NCBI GenBank assembly: GCA_041905785.1
Contig: JAYRKJ010000004.1
Location: 1-64,000, forward strand
Origin: Roseateles_B sp041905785
GTDB taxonomy: Bacteria; Pseudomonadota; Gammaproteobacteria; Burkholderiales; Burkholderiaceae_C
DNA length: 64,000 nucleotides
Reading direction: 5' to 3'
Position numbers and translations under genes: made by a program. Below the pieces are notes generated by a model. That model searched no databases and had not been told where the DNA came from. It worked only from the letters and a program-made list of their open reading frames with translations. Below are positions 8,766-17,209 of this stretch, piece by piece; positions within the stretch are counted from its first letter, which is position 1, and each line of letters opens with the position of its first letter.

Positions 8766-10388
8766 TTAGGCGACAAACCCCTTGTGAGAGAAAACATGGA
8801 GTACTGCCGTCGGGCGGCTGTATGCCACGTACTTCAGCTCCCGGATGCCGGTATCCCGACCATCACCGACCTCGGAGCCGAACACCGCAATCACAAGCGA
8901 AGCCTCTAGACCCTTAAATCGATGGATGGTGTCGGCGATTGGGAAGGCACCTGCAGAGGCGTCGAGAGAACTGAATGGCAGATCGCCGGCCATCGACTGC
9001 TGAACTTTCTGAGCGAGATCACGGTTTGAGGTGATGACGGCGATCTGGGAAGGATGAAGTCCTTCCTCGCGGATTGCCCGTTCGACGAGCGCCACAATCG
9101 GCGCAACGCCTTCGCGCCGTGTATCCAGCCGATGAAATACGGGATCCGCACCTGAAGCACCCAATGCGTTGGCCGGGTCTCCAAAGACCGAGGCCACCTG
9201 CCTCGAGATGGGCGCAGAGTTGCGGCAGTTCGTGAAGAGTTCGAACTGTGGCCAATCGTGGCGCGCTGTCCATTGCTGCCACCCCCGTTGCCAGAGGGTC
9301 TGATGCGAATCGCCGTAGACAGCGTAGACGGAATCTTCGCGTGAGCTTAGAAGACACTCGAGCACATCCAGCCAGCTTTCAGCGAAGTCTTGCCCCTCGT
9401 CCACGATGATCGCGTCAAAACTCGCACGCTCCCCCCAGGCGTTAAGGAGCTGCTCGGCCCCCGCCGACTCCCACCAAATTGAATCTTGGATGGCCGGATA
9501 ATCCACCTTAGCCTTATCGAACATGGAGGTGCAGAGGGAGTGGAACGTTTCGACCACAACCGATGTCCCTCGGAGTGCATGCCGTAGTCGGTCGCGCAGG
9601 GGCCTGTTGAAGCAAACTAGCAGCGTCGAGCTGCCTGCGGCGGACAACTGCCGGGCCCGTTCGACGGCTAGAACCGACTTGCCAGTACCTGCGCCGCCGA
9701 GGGTAATGAGCTTGCGGTTGCGGCGGACACAGTCGAACGCCTTGATTTGCTCATCGGTCAAGCGAAGCAGTTCGTCCTCAGTGTCGCGAACCACGTCGCG
9801 CAACAGGCGGCGCACCGTTACGGTGGGCGCCAGGGCAGCTCTAAGAATCGCGCGTTGCGAAGCGTCAGGGCCACGATGTGCTTTCCAGTGATCGAAAACA
9901 CGCGCAATCGCTGCCGGTGCGTCAGCGAGATCGGCTCGGTCGATCACAATGGCTCGAGGGGAATCGGGACCCAGCCAGGTGAAATCGCATGTTACGTCCG
10001 GGAATGCGACCGCATGGACGATTGAGGCATTTCGCGCAATCTGCGGCTGGGTATCCATCAAGTACTTCAGGAGGGCATGCTTGGAGGCTCGCGCCTGCTC
10101 GAACGGATTTTTAATCTGGTTTCGCTCGCCGCGTGCGTTCGTCGAAAACCAGGCACCGTCAACCATCTCGATGCCGCCGCCCTTTACCTCAAGAACAAGG
10201 ATGCCGCGATCTCCATTCAGGATGACAAAGTCTGCCTCGCCATCGCCCTGACGACTCGAGCGGATACCTTGCCATGCGATTGAATGGAGTGCCAAGCAAT
10301 TTGGCACATTGAACTTCTTTAGAGCCGCGATGACCTTGAGTTCGGATTTGGGCAACTCCGAGTCCGGGCGTACCTGTACCACTTGCAC
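8766..10388 (-). CDS. NERD nuclease-UvrD/Rep helicase fusion
   Basis: This 540-residue fusion has an N-terminal NERD nuclease domain with the PD-(D/E)xK-like signature GEADFVILN then LVLEVKGG (Asp53, Glu67, Lys69). A superfamily 1 helicase/ATPase follows, with Walker A TLGGAGTGKSVLA (about 232-239) and Walker B IIVDEGQDF. Motif VI, near the C terminus, is the unusual YSRPTAVLHVF. Such proteins are expected to cut and translocate DNA and are enriched in defence islands. The start is GTG at 10388, preceded by a GGGAGAG Shine-Dalgarno. The gene faces the sigma-DrmA-DrmB operon, so it might supply a nuclease where DrmC is missing; that link is inference from position. The 222 bases upstream (10389-10610) hold no gene. 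Confidence 0.85.
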   Translation of the reverse strand: MQVVQVRPDSELPKSELKVIAALKKFNVPNCLALHSIAWQGIRSSRQGDGEADFVILNGDRGILVLEVKGGGIEMVDGAWFSTNARGERNQIKNPFEQARASKHALLKYLMDTQPQIARNASIVHAVAFPDVTCDFTWLGPDSPRAIVIDRADLADAPAAIARVFDHWKAHRGPDASQRAILRAALAPTVTVRRLLRDVVRDTEDELLRLTDEQIKAFDCVRRNRKLITLGGAGTGKSVLAVERARQLSAAGSSTLLVCFNRPLRDRLRHALRGTSVVVETFHSLCTSMFDKAKVDYPAIQDSIWWESAGAEQLLNAWGERASFDAIIVDEGQDFAESWLDVLECLLSSREDSVYAVYGDSHQTLWQRGWQQWTARHDWPQFELFTNCRNSAPISRQVASVFGDPANALGASGADPVFHRLDTRREGVAPIVALVERAIREEGLHPSQIAVITSNRDLAQKVQQSMAGDLPFSSLDASAGAFPIADTIHRFKGLEASLVIAVFGSEVGDGRDTGIRELKYVAYSRPTAVLHVFSHKGFVA

Positions 10389-10610
10389 CTATGCTCTCCC
10401 TGTCGCTGTTCCCGACCTTCTCTCGGCGACCATCTATCAGTCTGATGACACCCTTCGAAGCTCGCTGATTCGATTTGCGCTGCGGCATTCTCTCTTCACG
10501 GTGATCAAGGGACAAAAGAAGCGATGCCAGCCACCCCACCGTAGCGCAAGATCGGTACAGAGGTTTGCCCTAGTGCTGATCTCGTGGATACCGACCTTTT
10601 CGAGTTTTCT

Positions 10611-11114
10611 TCAATCTATTGGGTTGGCTCCGGCGGCTCCAACCTTCAAGGAAATCTCTGAGAGCTCACGCCACGCCCACGACAGCTCCTTGTCCCTGAG
10701 CGCCCTTCTCAGCTTGCTCTCGCATCGTCCGACTTCGACGGTCACCCATACGGCGACCTGGTGCCCTGCCTCGGTAAGGCCGTAGCCCACCAGGCGCTTG
10801 TCTGACACGTGACGGAACTCTTTCACTAGGCCGGCCTTGATCAGCGGCGTCAAGCACGCCTGCACGGTCGTGCGCAGCCCACCACCGCCAAGTCGAAGGG
10901 CGAGCTCCCTGGCCCTCATGGGGTGGGGCTCCGGGCCTCCACTACTCCTTGAGTACTCGTACATCTGCGCGAGCGTAAGAGCTTGAATCGGCGTGAGCGC
11001 CTTCTCCTGCACCCCGGACTCCACCTTGCATGAGTACCGCACGTACGCGAGCCCTGCGCTGAGTTCGCGCTCGATGAGATTCGCCAACCGCAGGTGCGCG
11101 AAAAGCAGGTTCAT
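10611..11114 (-). CDS. Winged-helix (MarR-like) DNA-binding protein
   Basis: The predicted protein has 167 residues from the ATG at 11114; a longer form could start at a TTG at 11159. The middle (ALTPIQALTLAQMYEY, then RARELALRLGG and LTPLIKAGLVKEFRHVSDKRLVGYGLTEAGH) has the rhythm of a winged helix: a first helix, a recognition-helix region and a basic beta-wing with the GYGLTEAG turn common in MarR/PadR-type regulators. No ligand-binding residues can be named. It lies between the NERD-helicase gene and the Tn7-like module and is transcribed away from the latter, so it may regulate either. The specific family is uncertain. Confidence 0.6.
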   Translation of the reverse strand: MNLLFAHLRLANLIERELSAGLAYVRYSCKVESGVQEKALTPIQALTLAQMYEYSRSSGGPEPHPMRARELALRLGGGGLRTTVQACLTPLIKAGLVKEFRHVSDKRLVGYGLTEAGHQVAVWVTVEVGRCESKLRRALRDKELSWAWRELSEISLKVGAAGANPID

Positions 11115-11277
11115 GAGGTGACGAATTCCGACCAGTGCAGATGTGTGGCCCAACAGCAACGCGACGGGAAGAACTTTTCAGTTCGCCGGAAAGAGGCCTA
11201 GGAGGCCATATTTGACCTTTGGTTTCTGCCATTTTTGGCAGATTGGCAGCGCAGCATAACCGACAGAAGTGGTTTAG

Positions 11278-11303
11278 TTTCGTATGTTGATACATGCACG
11301 AAA
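11278..11303. promoter_or_regulatory. Dyad symmetry, candidate operator
   Basis: TTTCGT (11278-11283) and ACGAAA (11298-11303) are complementary, with inner ATG/CAT also paired, around the centre TTGATA. The dyad lies in the AT-richer gap between the divergent winged-helix gene and the small putative regulator starting at 11406. It is suited to a dimeric repressor site, probably of one of these two proteins. It could instead belong to a transposon end; no repeated copies were seen. Confidence 0.4.
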
Positions 11304-11405
11304 TGAAACTCCGCACCAGGCAAAAGCCGGGTGCGTATCGCTTCAGTTAGCTTGTGCTGCCGAATTTCTCTTGATCGCCGGCGCGGCGATCAGCAGACTG
11401 CCGGC

Positions 11406-11708
11406 ATGGACGAAAAGACGCAGCCAGAAGCGAGCCCAGCAGTGGCGGAAATTGATTCCGCGCGCGACGTGGTGTGTCGTCAACTCGTCAAGATCTACGG
11501 GCCGCTGTTGAACCGCGACCAGCTCGTGCAGTTCCTTGGCTTCCGCACGGCGGAGGCGCTCGAACGCAGCGTTGAGCGTGGCCAGTTGGGGCTGAAGGTC
11601 ATCCGCCTGCCGCACCGGCAGGGTCTCTTCGCTCGCACCAGTGACTTGGTCGACTACCTGGATTCCCTGGATCAGCACGTGATCCAGAGAAAGGAGCGCA
11701 AGGTGTAG
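11406..11708 (+). CDS. Small putative DNA-binding protein ahead of the tns genes
   Basis: This 100-residue basic protein starts at ATG 11406. The sequence LLNRDQLVQFLGFRTAEALERSVERGQLGL looks like a MerR/excisionase-type helix-turn-helix of the sort that reads 'GFRT...ALERSVERGQL'; the remainder is a short basic tail. It precedes the TnsAB gene by about 320 bases in the same direction, from which it is separated by a strong hairpin (11743-11776). It could regulate or accompany transposition, but I do not recognise a named family. Confidence that it is a real gene comes from its protein-like composition and position. Confidence 0.55.
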   Translation: MDEKTQPEASPAVAEIDSARDVVCRQLVKIYGPLLNRDQLVQFLGFRTAEALERSVERGQLGLKVIRLPHRQGLFARTSDLVDYLDSLDQHVIQRKERKV

Positions 11709-11742
11709 GAGCAGCTCCGCTGACAGACCCCAGAAAGGCAGA

Positions 11743-11776
11743 GGGCTCAAACACGATTCCCGTCGTGTTTGAGCCC
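11743..11776. terminator. Perfect 14-bp hairpin, terminator or site for DNA binding
   Basis: GGGCTCAAACACGA (11743-11756) and TCGTGTTTGAGCCC (11763-11776) are perfectly complementary around a 6-base loop. The position, 35 bases after the small regulator's stop, suits a terminator. However only TT follows, so an intrinsic U-tract is lacking. It may instead be a cruciform-type protein site upstream of tnsAB. Confidence 0.5.
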
Positions 11777-12027
11777 TTGAGTCCGCCGCCGATTGCTATA
11801 CCGGTTGCCCAGACTCTAGCCTCCCACCTCGCTTCACGCAAGCGGGACCCGTATCCACGGGCCCCGCGGGACCTGCCTTTCCTTCCGCTGTCCTTTCCAG
11901 TTGCCATCAGTTGGTCTTCGTCGTTGCCCTTGGGCAACGCGCGGCGGCCAGGCTGAGGGTGCGGTGCTGCCGCTCGCTTTGCGCAATCACGCCCGGCAAC
12001 GGGCATTTGCAAAGTGGAAAGGCAATC

Positions 12028-14772
12028 ATGAATATCGTTCACTCCAGCGCTGAGGGCAGCGACGATCGGAGCTTCAGGCCTGGCCTGCTGGCGGAGATCT
12101 GGGCTCACCTGGACCATCTCAACGTCTCACCCGAGTGCCGGGCCTACATCAAGGCGGCCATCGAGGCTCCATCACGGCTGGTACGAAGCACGCCGCGCAG
12201 CATGTGCGGCCGGTACCCAAGCAAAAAGGTTGGGGTCACCATCGGCTTCGAAAGCGCAACGCTCGAGTTGCCCATCATCCTCGCGTTGGAGCGGGACCCT
12301 GATGTTTTGCTGTATGTCGACCAGCCCCCGCCGATCAAACTGACCTACCGCATCAGCGGTCGGATGCGGAGCTATCTGCAAACTCCGGACTTCCTCTCAA
12401 TCAAGAAGAGCGGGATCGAGTTGATCGAAGGGAAGCGACTCGCGGCCGTCGAGAAGCGGGCCATCGATGACCCCGAGCTATTTGTGCTCCAGGACGGGCG
12501 CTGGACCTGCCCGCCAGCGGAGCGGGCGGCTCAAGAGTTGGGCATGTCACACGTGGTTTGGACGGAGGCCAACTTTGACGCCGTCGTGCTGAGCAACCAA
12601 CTGTTCCTGGGCGACTACCTGCGCGCAGATCTGGACCTGCCTGGGTACGACGACGCATTGGCGGCTATCACACACATTCTCGGCTGCTTGGCGCGCGCCA
12701 CCATCCGATCAGTCCTCGACAAATGCGGAGCGACGGTCACCTTGGACCACATCTACCGTGCCATCGGCTGCGGCGACGTGGCGATCGACTGGCAGGCGTG
12801 CCGAATTATTGACACCGAAGGTTGCTGGCTCTACAGGGACACGGCAACGCTGCACGCCTACCTGGCTTGTGCGCTGTCGAAGGACCGGCGGCAAGGGCCG
12901 CCGGTGAACCTGGTCCGACTCGCCGCGCAAGAGCAGCTGCGGTGGGACGGTCAAACGTGGAAGATCCTTTCCGTCGGCGCAAGCCGGGCGGTGATCGAAT
13001 GCGAAGGGCGTACCCAGACGATGCCGTTGGCCACGCTGCGGGACCTGGCCCACGGCGGGCAGCTCGAGGCTCTCGGTACGGCAGAGGCGGACACAGGTGT
13101 CGAGAGCCCTGTCGACGCCATCCTGCGCAGAGCAAGCCGAACGGACCTGGAAACGGCTAACCGCCGTATGGAGCAGATTCGGCCTTACCTGCAAGCCTGT
13201 CGGGCCAATCCAAAACACCGCACCCTGCGCCGGTATGTGTCGGACTACAAGGCCGCACAGCGGAAGCATGGGAACGGCTTCATCGGCCTGCTGCCGAGGA
13301 CTGCGCAAGCGGGAAATCGAAAAGCACGCTTGGTGAAGTCAGTAGTCCAGTTGGCCCTCGACGTCGCGAACGAACACTTGCTGAACCAGGACAACGTCCG
13401 ATTGAAGATCGGCTGGGGCTTCCTGGCCGACCGGTGTAAAGAGCTTGGCCTGCCGACGCCGAGCTATCCCTGGTTCAACAAGTTTGTGAGGAGGATGCCG
13501 GCTTACCAGGTCGCCCGGGCGCGCGGCGGTGACAAGCTCGCCTACGCGCTTGAGCCGCGCGTTGAGTCGACTGAGCTGGCCCTGGCAATGGCACCAGACC
13601 GGGCATGGCAGCGCGCGCACATAGACCACACGCTCATCGATCTGGAGACCATCTTCTCCAACAGCTCCGACAAGGCCGGACGCGTCTGGGCGACGTTGAT
13701 GATTGACCATCACAGCCGGCGTGTGCTCGCCGTGGCCCTAAGTTACGAGGCGCCGAGCTATCGCTCGGTCATGGCGGTGATTCGGGACTGTGTGCGCCGG
13801 TGGGGGCGCCTGCCTGAGAGCCTGGTGCTCGATGGCGGCAAGGAATTCCAGTGTGTTTGGACACAGACTCTGTGTGCCCGCTACCACGTCACCCTCATCT
13901 ACCGGCCAGCTGCCAAGCCCCGCTATGGATCACAGATGGAGCGCTTCTTCGGCACGCTGAACACGAACCTTATTCACGTGCTGAAGGGCAATACGCAGCT
14001 GCGCAAGAACGTGCGCCAGATGACCAATGCAGTCGATCCCGACAATTTCGCAGTCTGGACGTTCCCCGAGTTGTGCGACTTGCTCGAAAGGTACTTCTTT
14101 CAGATCTACGACAACCTGGATCACCGGGAATTGTTGATGAGTCCGCGTGCATGCTTCGAGACGTCCGTGGCCCAGTCTGGGCACCGTCCGATGCACGTCG
14201 TGCCGTACGACCGCAACTTCCTTCTCAACACCTGCCCGTCGCCGAGGAAGGGCACGGCTCGGGTGCAGGCGGACGGGGTCAAGGTGCACTATCTGTACTA
14301 CAACTCTGCGCAGTTGCAGGCCCACTTTGGCAAGGATGTCGAGGTCCGCTACGACCCCGGCAACATGGGCGTGGCTTTCGCCTACGTCGACCGTGAATGG
14401 GTTCGACTGACCTGTACTCGTCATGCCAAAACGGTCTGGGGCCTGACCGAGAAGGAGTTGCTTGAGGCGAGCACGGAGTGGCGCCGGCGCCGCTCTGCGG
14501 TCGAGAAGACGCGCCTGACCGATGCTGCGCTCATCAAGTTCCTCAAGGAGGTCAACGCAGAGCAACTCATGCTGCTTCGGCGCCGGCAGGCCGCAGAGGA
14601 GCGCAAGCGTTTGATGGAGGCCAATGTCTACCCTGCCGATTGGGAGGACTGGGACGAACCTGCAGGCACGACGCTTCTGGGCAGTTCCGAAGTGCCCGCC
14701 GCTGACACCTGTGAGCCCAGCGTCGAGGCCGCCAAGCCGTCCATGAAGATCGAAACGCTGGAGGCCTACTGA
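12028..14772 (+). CDS. tnsAB: TnsA-TnsB fusion transposase (Tn7-like)
   Basis: The 914-residue protein appears to combine both Tn7 strand-cleaving activities. Residues about 60-140 resemble the TnsA endonuclease: TLELPIILALERDPDV (Glu80), RSYLQTPDFLSI (Asp121) and ELIEGK (Glu134, Lys136) give the E...PD...ExK spacing of TnsA. The rest is TnsB: helix-turn-helix regions, then a DDE integrase core with HIDHT (Asp533), LVLDGGKEF (Asp602) and MERFFGT (Glu638); the last two are 35 residues apart, as in retroviral-type integrases. A Mu-transposase-type beta-barrel and a basic C-terminal tail follow. TnsA would cut 5' ends and TnsB 3' ends, allowing cut-and-paste transposition. The ATG at 12028 was chosen because GGAAAGG lies just upstream; longer in-frame starts reach 11911 but run through non-protein-like sequence. 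The stop overlaps tnsC (TGATG). Confidence 0.88.
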   Translation: MNIVHSSAEGSDDRSFRPGLLAEIWAHLDHLNVSPECRAYIKAAIEAPSRLVRSTPRSMCGRYPSKKVGVTIGFESATLELPIILALERDPDVLLYVDQPPPIKLTYRISGRMRSYLQTPDFLSIKKSGIELIEGKRLAAVEKRAIDDPELFVLQDGRWTCPPAERAAQELGMSHVVWTEANFDAVVLSNQLFLGDYLRADLDLPGYDDALAAITHILGCLARATIRSVLDKCGATVTLDHIYRAIGCGDVAIDWQACRIIDTEGCWLYRDTATLHAYLACALSKDRRQGPPVNLVRLAAQEQLRWDGQTWKILSVGASRAVIECEGRTQTMPLATLRDLAHGGQLEALGTAEADTGVESPVDAILRRASRTDLETANRRMEQIRPYLQACRANPKHRTLRRYVSDYKAAQRKHGNGFIGLLPRTAQAGNRKARLVKSVVQLALDVANEHLLNQDNVRLKIGWGFLADRCKELGLPTPSYPWFNKFVRRMPAYQVARARGGDKLAYALEPRVESTELALAMAPDRAWQRAHIDHTLIDLETIFSNSSDKAGRVWATLMIDHHSRRVLAVALSYEAPSYRSVMAVIRDCVRRWGRLPESLVLDGGKEFQCVWTQTLCARYHVTLIYRPAAKPRYGSQMERFFGTLNTNLIHVLKGNTQLRKNVRQMTNAVDPDNFAVWTFPELCDLLERYFFQIYDNLDHRELLMSPRACFETSVAQSGHRPMHVVPYDRNFLLNTCPSPRKGTARVQADGVKVHYLYYNSAQLQAHFGKDVEVRYDPGNMGVAFAYVDREWVRLTCTRHAKTVWGLTEKELLEASTEWRRRRSAVEKTRLTDAALIKFLKEVNAEQLMLLRRRQAAEERKRLMEANVYPADWEDWDEPAGTTLLGSSEVPAADTCEPSVEAAKPSMKIETLEAY

Positions 14773-15974
14773 TGAGCCACCGCCTCAACTTGAATGGGGC
14801 GGCTACGGCCGCCGATCCCGCAGCCAGCTTCGCCTCGCTCGTGGTCAAGCATGACCAGCAGCACGAATCCCTGGAGCGCCTGAAGTTTCTGCTCAACCAT
14901 GGTGTGGGCTATGAGCTCATCTGCCTGGTCGGACCCACCGGTGTGGGCAAGTCGACGCTGGCTGCTCGCCTGATGAAGGACCTGCTGGCGGCAGAACAGT
15001 CGCAGATGATGTGCGACCGCGAGTTCGTACCTTTCATTTCGACGACGGCCGTTGCCAGCGGCTTCCGTGCATTCGACTGGAAGGTGCTCTACCACGACGC
15101 CCTGCTCGCGCTCGGCGATCCCTTCGTGGACGACCGACGGCCCACGCCCGAGGCGCGGGAGCAGCAGCACAAGCGTGTCGGCGAGTCGCTCACGGCGGCA
15201 ACGCTGCGCCTGCGACTGGGCCGGGAAATGCAGCGGCGGCGATTGAAGTACTGGTTCATCGACGAGGCGCAGCACATCCTCATGGGCGCGCGCGCTGGCG
15301 GCATTGGGGACCAGTACGACGTGCTCAAGTCCGTGGCGCAGAGTTGTGGGGTCAAGCTCGTGCTGGTTGGCACCTACCAGCTGCTCGTGCACCTGCAGGT
15401 CTCTGCTCAGTTGGCACGTCGAACCGAGGTGGTTCACTTCGGGCGCTACCGCCACGGTGATGCTGAAGACAGAAACGCGTTTGCCAGCTGTGTGCAGACC
15501 TTTCTCTCCCGGATCGGTGCCGAGGTCTTTCCGAATGTCGAGGCCGAGTTCGACTTCTTCTATGCCGGCTCGGTGGGATGCGTCGGTATCTTGAAGGACT
15601 GGTGCGCACGAGCCATGTCGCGTGCACGCATGGAGGCACGGTCTCGCCTGACGATCGAGGACTTCCGGCGAACGCGCCTGGCGGGCCTGGCCATCCAGCG
15701 CATCGTCAAGGACATCCATGATGGCGAAGATCTCGCTTCACCCGACACGGATCGCCGCATCGAAGCCATGGTCCTGGGGTCTCCGGCGCCTGTCGGCCCG
15801 CTCCGCCGCATCGCGAGCATGGTGCTGGGCGCTCCAGCCTCTGGCGGCCCGTCGATGACTTCGAAGGAAGGGGCCGGCAAGGGAGGGCGGCCTGGCAAGG
15901 TCGGTGTTCGGAGCCCTACGCGGGATGCCGTTCCTTCCGTGGCTGGTGGCCTGAGCGGAGGTGAACATGCGTGA
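14772..15974 (+). CDS. tnsC: TnsC/TniB-type AAA+ transposition regulator
   Basis: This 400-residue AAA+ ATPase has Walker A LVGPTGVGKSTLAARL (about 53-68) and Walker B YWFIDEAQHI (about 160), followed by a sensor-1-like KLVLVGTYQLL. In Tn7-like elements TnsC polymerises on target DNA, links the TniQ/TnsD target selector to TnsB, and enforces target immunity. Its start overlaps the tnsAB stop and its stop overlaps the tniQ start, so the three proteins are translationally coupled. The C-terminal 70 residues are low-complexity (Gly/Pro/Ser-rich, with a repeated SMVLG.PA motif at about 335 and 357) and are not part of the AAA+ fold. Confidence 0.9.
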   Translation: MSHRLNLNGAATAADPAASFASLVVKHDQQHESLERLKFLLNHGVGYELICLVGPTGVGKSTLAARLMKDLLAAEQSQMMCDREFVPFISTTAVASGFRAFDWKVLYHDALLALGDPFVDDRRPTPEAREQQHKRVGESLTAATLRLRLGREMQRRRLKYWFIDEAQHILMGARAGGIGDQYDVLKSVAQSCGVKLVLVGTYQLLVHLQVSAQLARRTEVVHFGRYRHGDAEDRNAFASCVQTFLSRIGAEVFPNVEAEFDFFYAGSVGCVGILKDWCARAMSRARMEARSRLTIEDFRRTRLAGLAIQRIVKDIHDGEDLASPDTDRRIEAMVLGSPAPVGPLRRIASMVLGAPASGGPSMTSKEGAGKGGRPGKVGVRSPTRDAVPSVAGGLSGGEHA

Positions 15975-16902
15975 GCTGCGCCCTTCTCCCATCCCTTCGC
16001 GAGTCATCCTGTCCAGCCTCGAGCCGATAGGCGTGGGCACGTCCGATTGCGAGTCGCTCAGTGGCTATATCAACCGATTGGCCGCCGTCCACGGGGTCAC
16101 CGCGCGCGAGCTGGCGGACTACGTACGGTCGCTGCCCCGCATGGAAGGGGAACGCTATAAGAGTGATGGCAGCCTGCAGCCGTACTGGGGCACAGCTCCA
16201 GGATTGGCTGGCATGCGCCTGGCCCGGCTGACGGGGGTTCCTTCGCTTGCAGTGCTGGCGATGCCCTGGGGAGACCACACGGTTGCCCTTCGGCGATACG
16301 TCAGAAAGTCTCCTGTCTGGTGCTCGGCGTGTTGGCACGAAGACATTCAGGCTGGACGTCCGACCTATCACCGATTGGTCTGGAGCTTCTGCTTTCACGA
16401 GCGGTGCCATAGGCATGGCACTGTGCTTGAAGGCGCGTGCCCGCGATGCGCCAGTACAGAGCAGCGTGGACCCGACGGGTGGGCACCCCCGGTGGGTTGC
16501 CGGCAATGCGGGGCCCCTCTCATGCGCGCAATGAACGCCGCGGCCGCGTGCCAGGACGGGCAGGCCAGTTCGGCTGCTGGAGATGCCCATCTCGCTCAGC
16601 TATTTGCCGACCTGGTCCGCGACATGCCGGCACTGGGCAATGAACCGCGTTGGCCGGATCTCGAGTGGGCCTATGAGAAGGCGAAGCAGCGGACGGGTCT
16701 TGAGTTTCAGATGGACGTGATCCGCCAACTGCAGACCAACGCCGTCCACCTCAGTCGAGCAAGGTGGCCAGAGCGGAAGCGCCAAGCCATCAGCCTTGGA
16801 GCTGTCGTCAAGTTCGCCGCGGCGGCGGGGGTGCCGATCTTGGACGTCCTAAAGGCAGGGAAATGTCGGATCCGGTTCACGGGTGAGCCAGAGCTGTACT
16901 AG
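15967..16902 (+). CDS. tniQ: TniQ family target-selection protein
   Basis: This 311-residue protein has a TniQ N-terminal domain (ESLSGYINRLAAVHGV, then YWGTAPGLAGMRLARLTG) and zinc-binding pairs typical of the family: WCSACWHED, CPRC and CRQCG, with the conserved LVWSFCFHERCHRHG block between. TniQ/TnsD proteins bring TnsC to the target site, by direct DNA binding or by binding another targeting factor. At 311 residues it is much shorter than TnsD (about 500), so a full C-terminal DNA-recognition domain is not obvious. ATG at 15967 was preferred over GTG 15961 because GGAGG at 15957-15961 is well spaced for it. No CRISPR-Cas genes are adjacent. Confidence 0.88.
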   Translation: MRELRPSPIPSRVILSSLEPIGVGTSDCESLSGYINRLAAVHGVTARELADYVRSLPRMEGERYKSDGSLQPYWGTAPGLAGMRLARLTGVPSLAVLAMPWGDHTVALRRYVRKSPVWCSACWHEDIQAGRPTYHRLVWSFCFHERCHRHGTVLEGACPRCASTEQRGPDGWAPPVGCRQCGAPLMRAMNAAAACQDGQASSAAGDAHLAQLFADLVRDMPALGNEPRWPDLEWAYEKAKQRTGLEFQMDVIRQLQTNAVHLSRARWPERKRQAISLGAVVKFAAAAGVPILDVLKAGKCRIRFTGEPELY

Positions 16903-16940
16903 CCCCCAGAGCTGGCCGTGCGTGGCACGGCATGATGGCA

Positions 16941-16974
16941 ACCCCAGCCAAGACCTAGGAGGCGGCTGGGTTTT
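16941..16974 (+). terminator. Rho-independent terminator after tniQ
   Basis: CCCAGCC (16943-16949) pairs with GGCTGGG (16964-16970), directly followed by TTTT and a pyrimidine-rich run. It ends the tnsAB-tnsC-tniQ operon 40 bases after the tniQ stop. The rest of the 306-base gap to 17209 has only a short open frame at 17117-17182. Confidence 0.7.
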
Positions 16975-17116
16975 CCCTTGCTGGTGTTGCGCTGCATGAG
17001 TGGGGTCTCGGCTTATGGAGCGCGGTCGGGGTCGTTCCATTCCTTTTCCCGGGTAGCCGGAACGAGCCTGCAGCACTGTTGAATGAGGTGTCGGATCCGC
17101 ATCACATAAGGAGCAG

Positions 17117-17182
17117 ATGACCGAAATGCAGCGGTACGCGACCCTCGTCATCGTCACGCCGATTCACGCTGATGGCGACTAA
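17117..17182 (+). CDS. Possible 21-residue micro-ORF
   Basis: An ATG with a well-placed AAGGAG Shine-Dalgarno (17108-17113) opens a 21-codon frame reading MTEMQRYATLVIVTPIHADG and one further residue. The strong ribosome site suggests the start of a once-longer gene, truncated at its 3' side, or a small peptide. It lies between the tniQ terminator and the convergent metalloprotease gene. There is no family evidence. Confidence 0.25.
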   Translation: MTEMQRYATLVIVTPIHADGD

Positions 17183-17209
17183 TCAGCAGCCCACCTTGGA
17201 AGTGGCGGC

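Noticed and set aside
11911..12027. Longer start for the TnsAB gene
   Set aside because: The extra 39 codons are Arg/Cys-rich without TnsA character, whereas the ATG at 12028 has a ribosome site.
16903..17209. Possible CRISPR array or guide near TniQ
   Set aside because: No direct repeats or spacer pattern are present; the gap holds one terminator and one micro-ORF.
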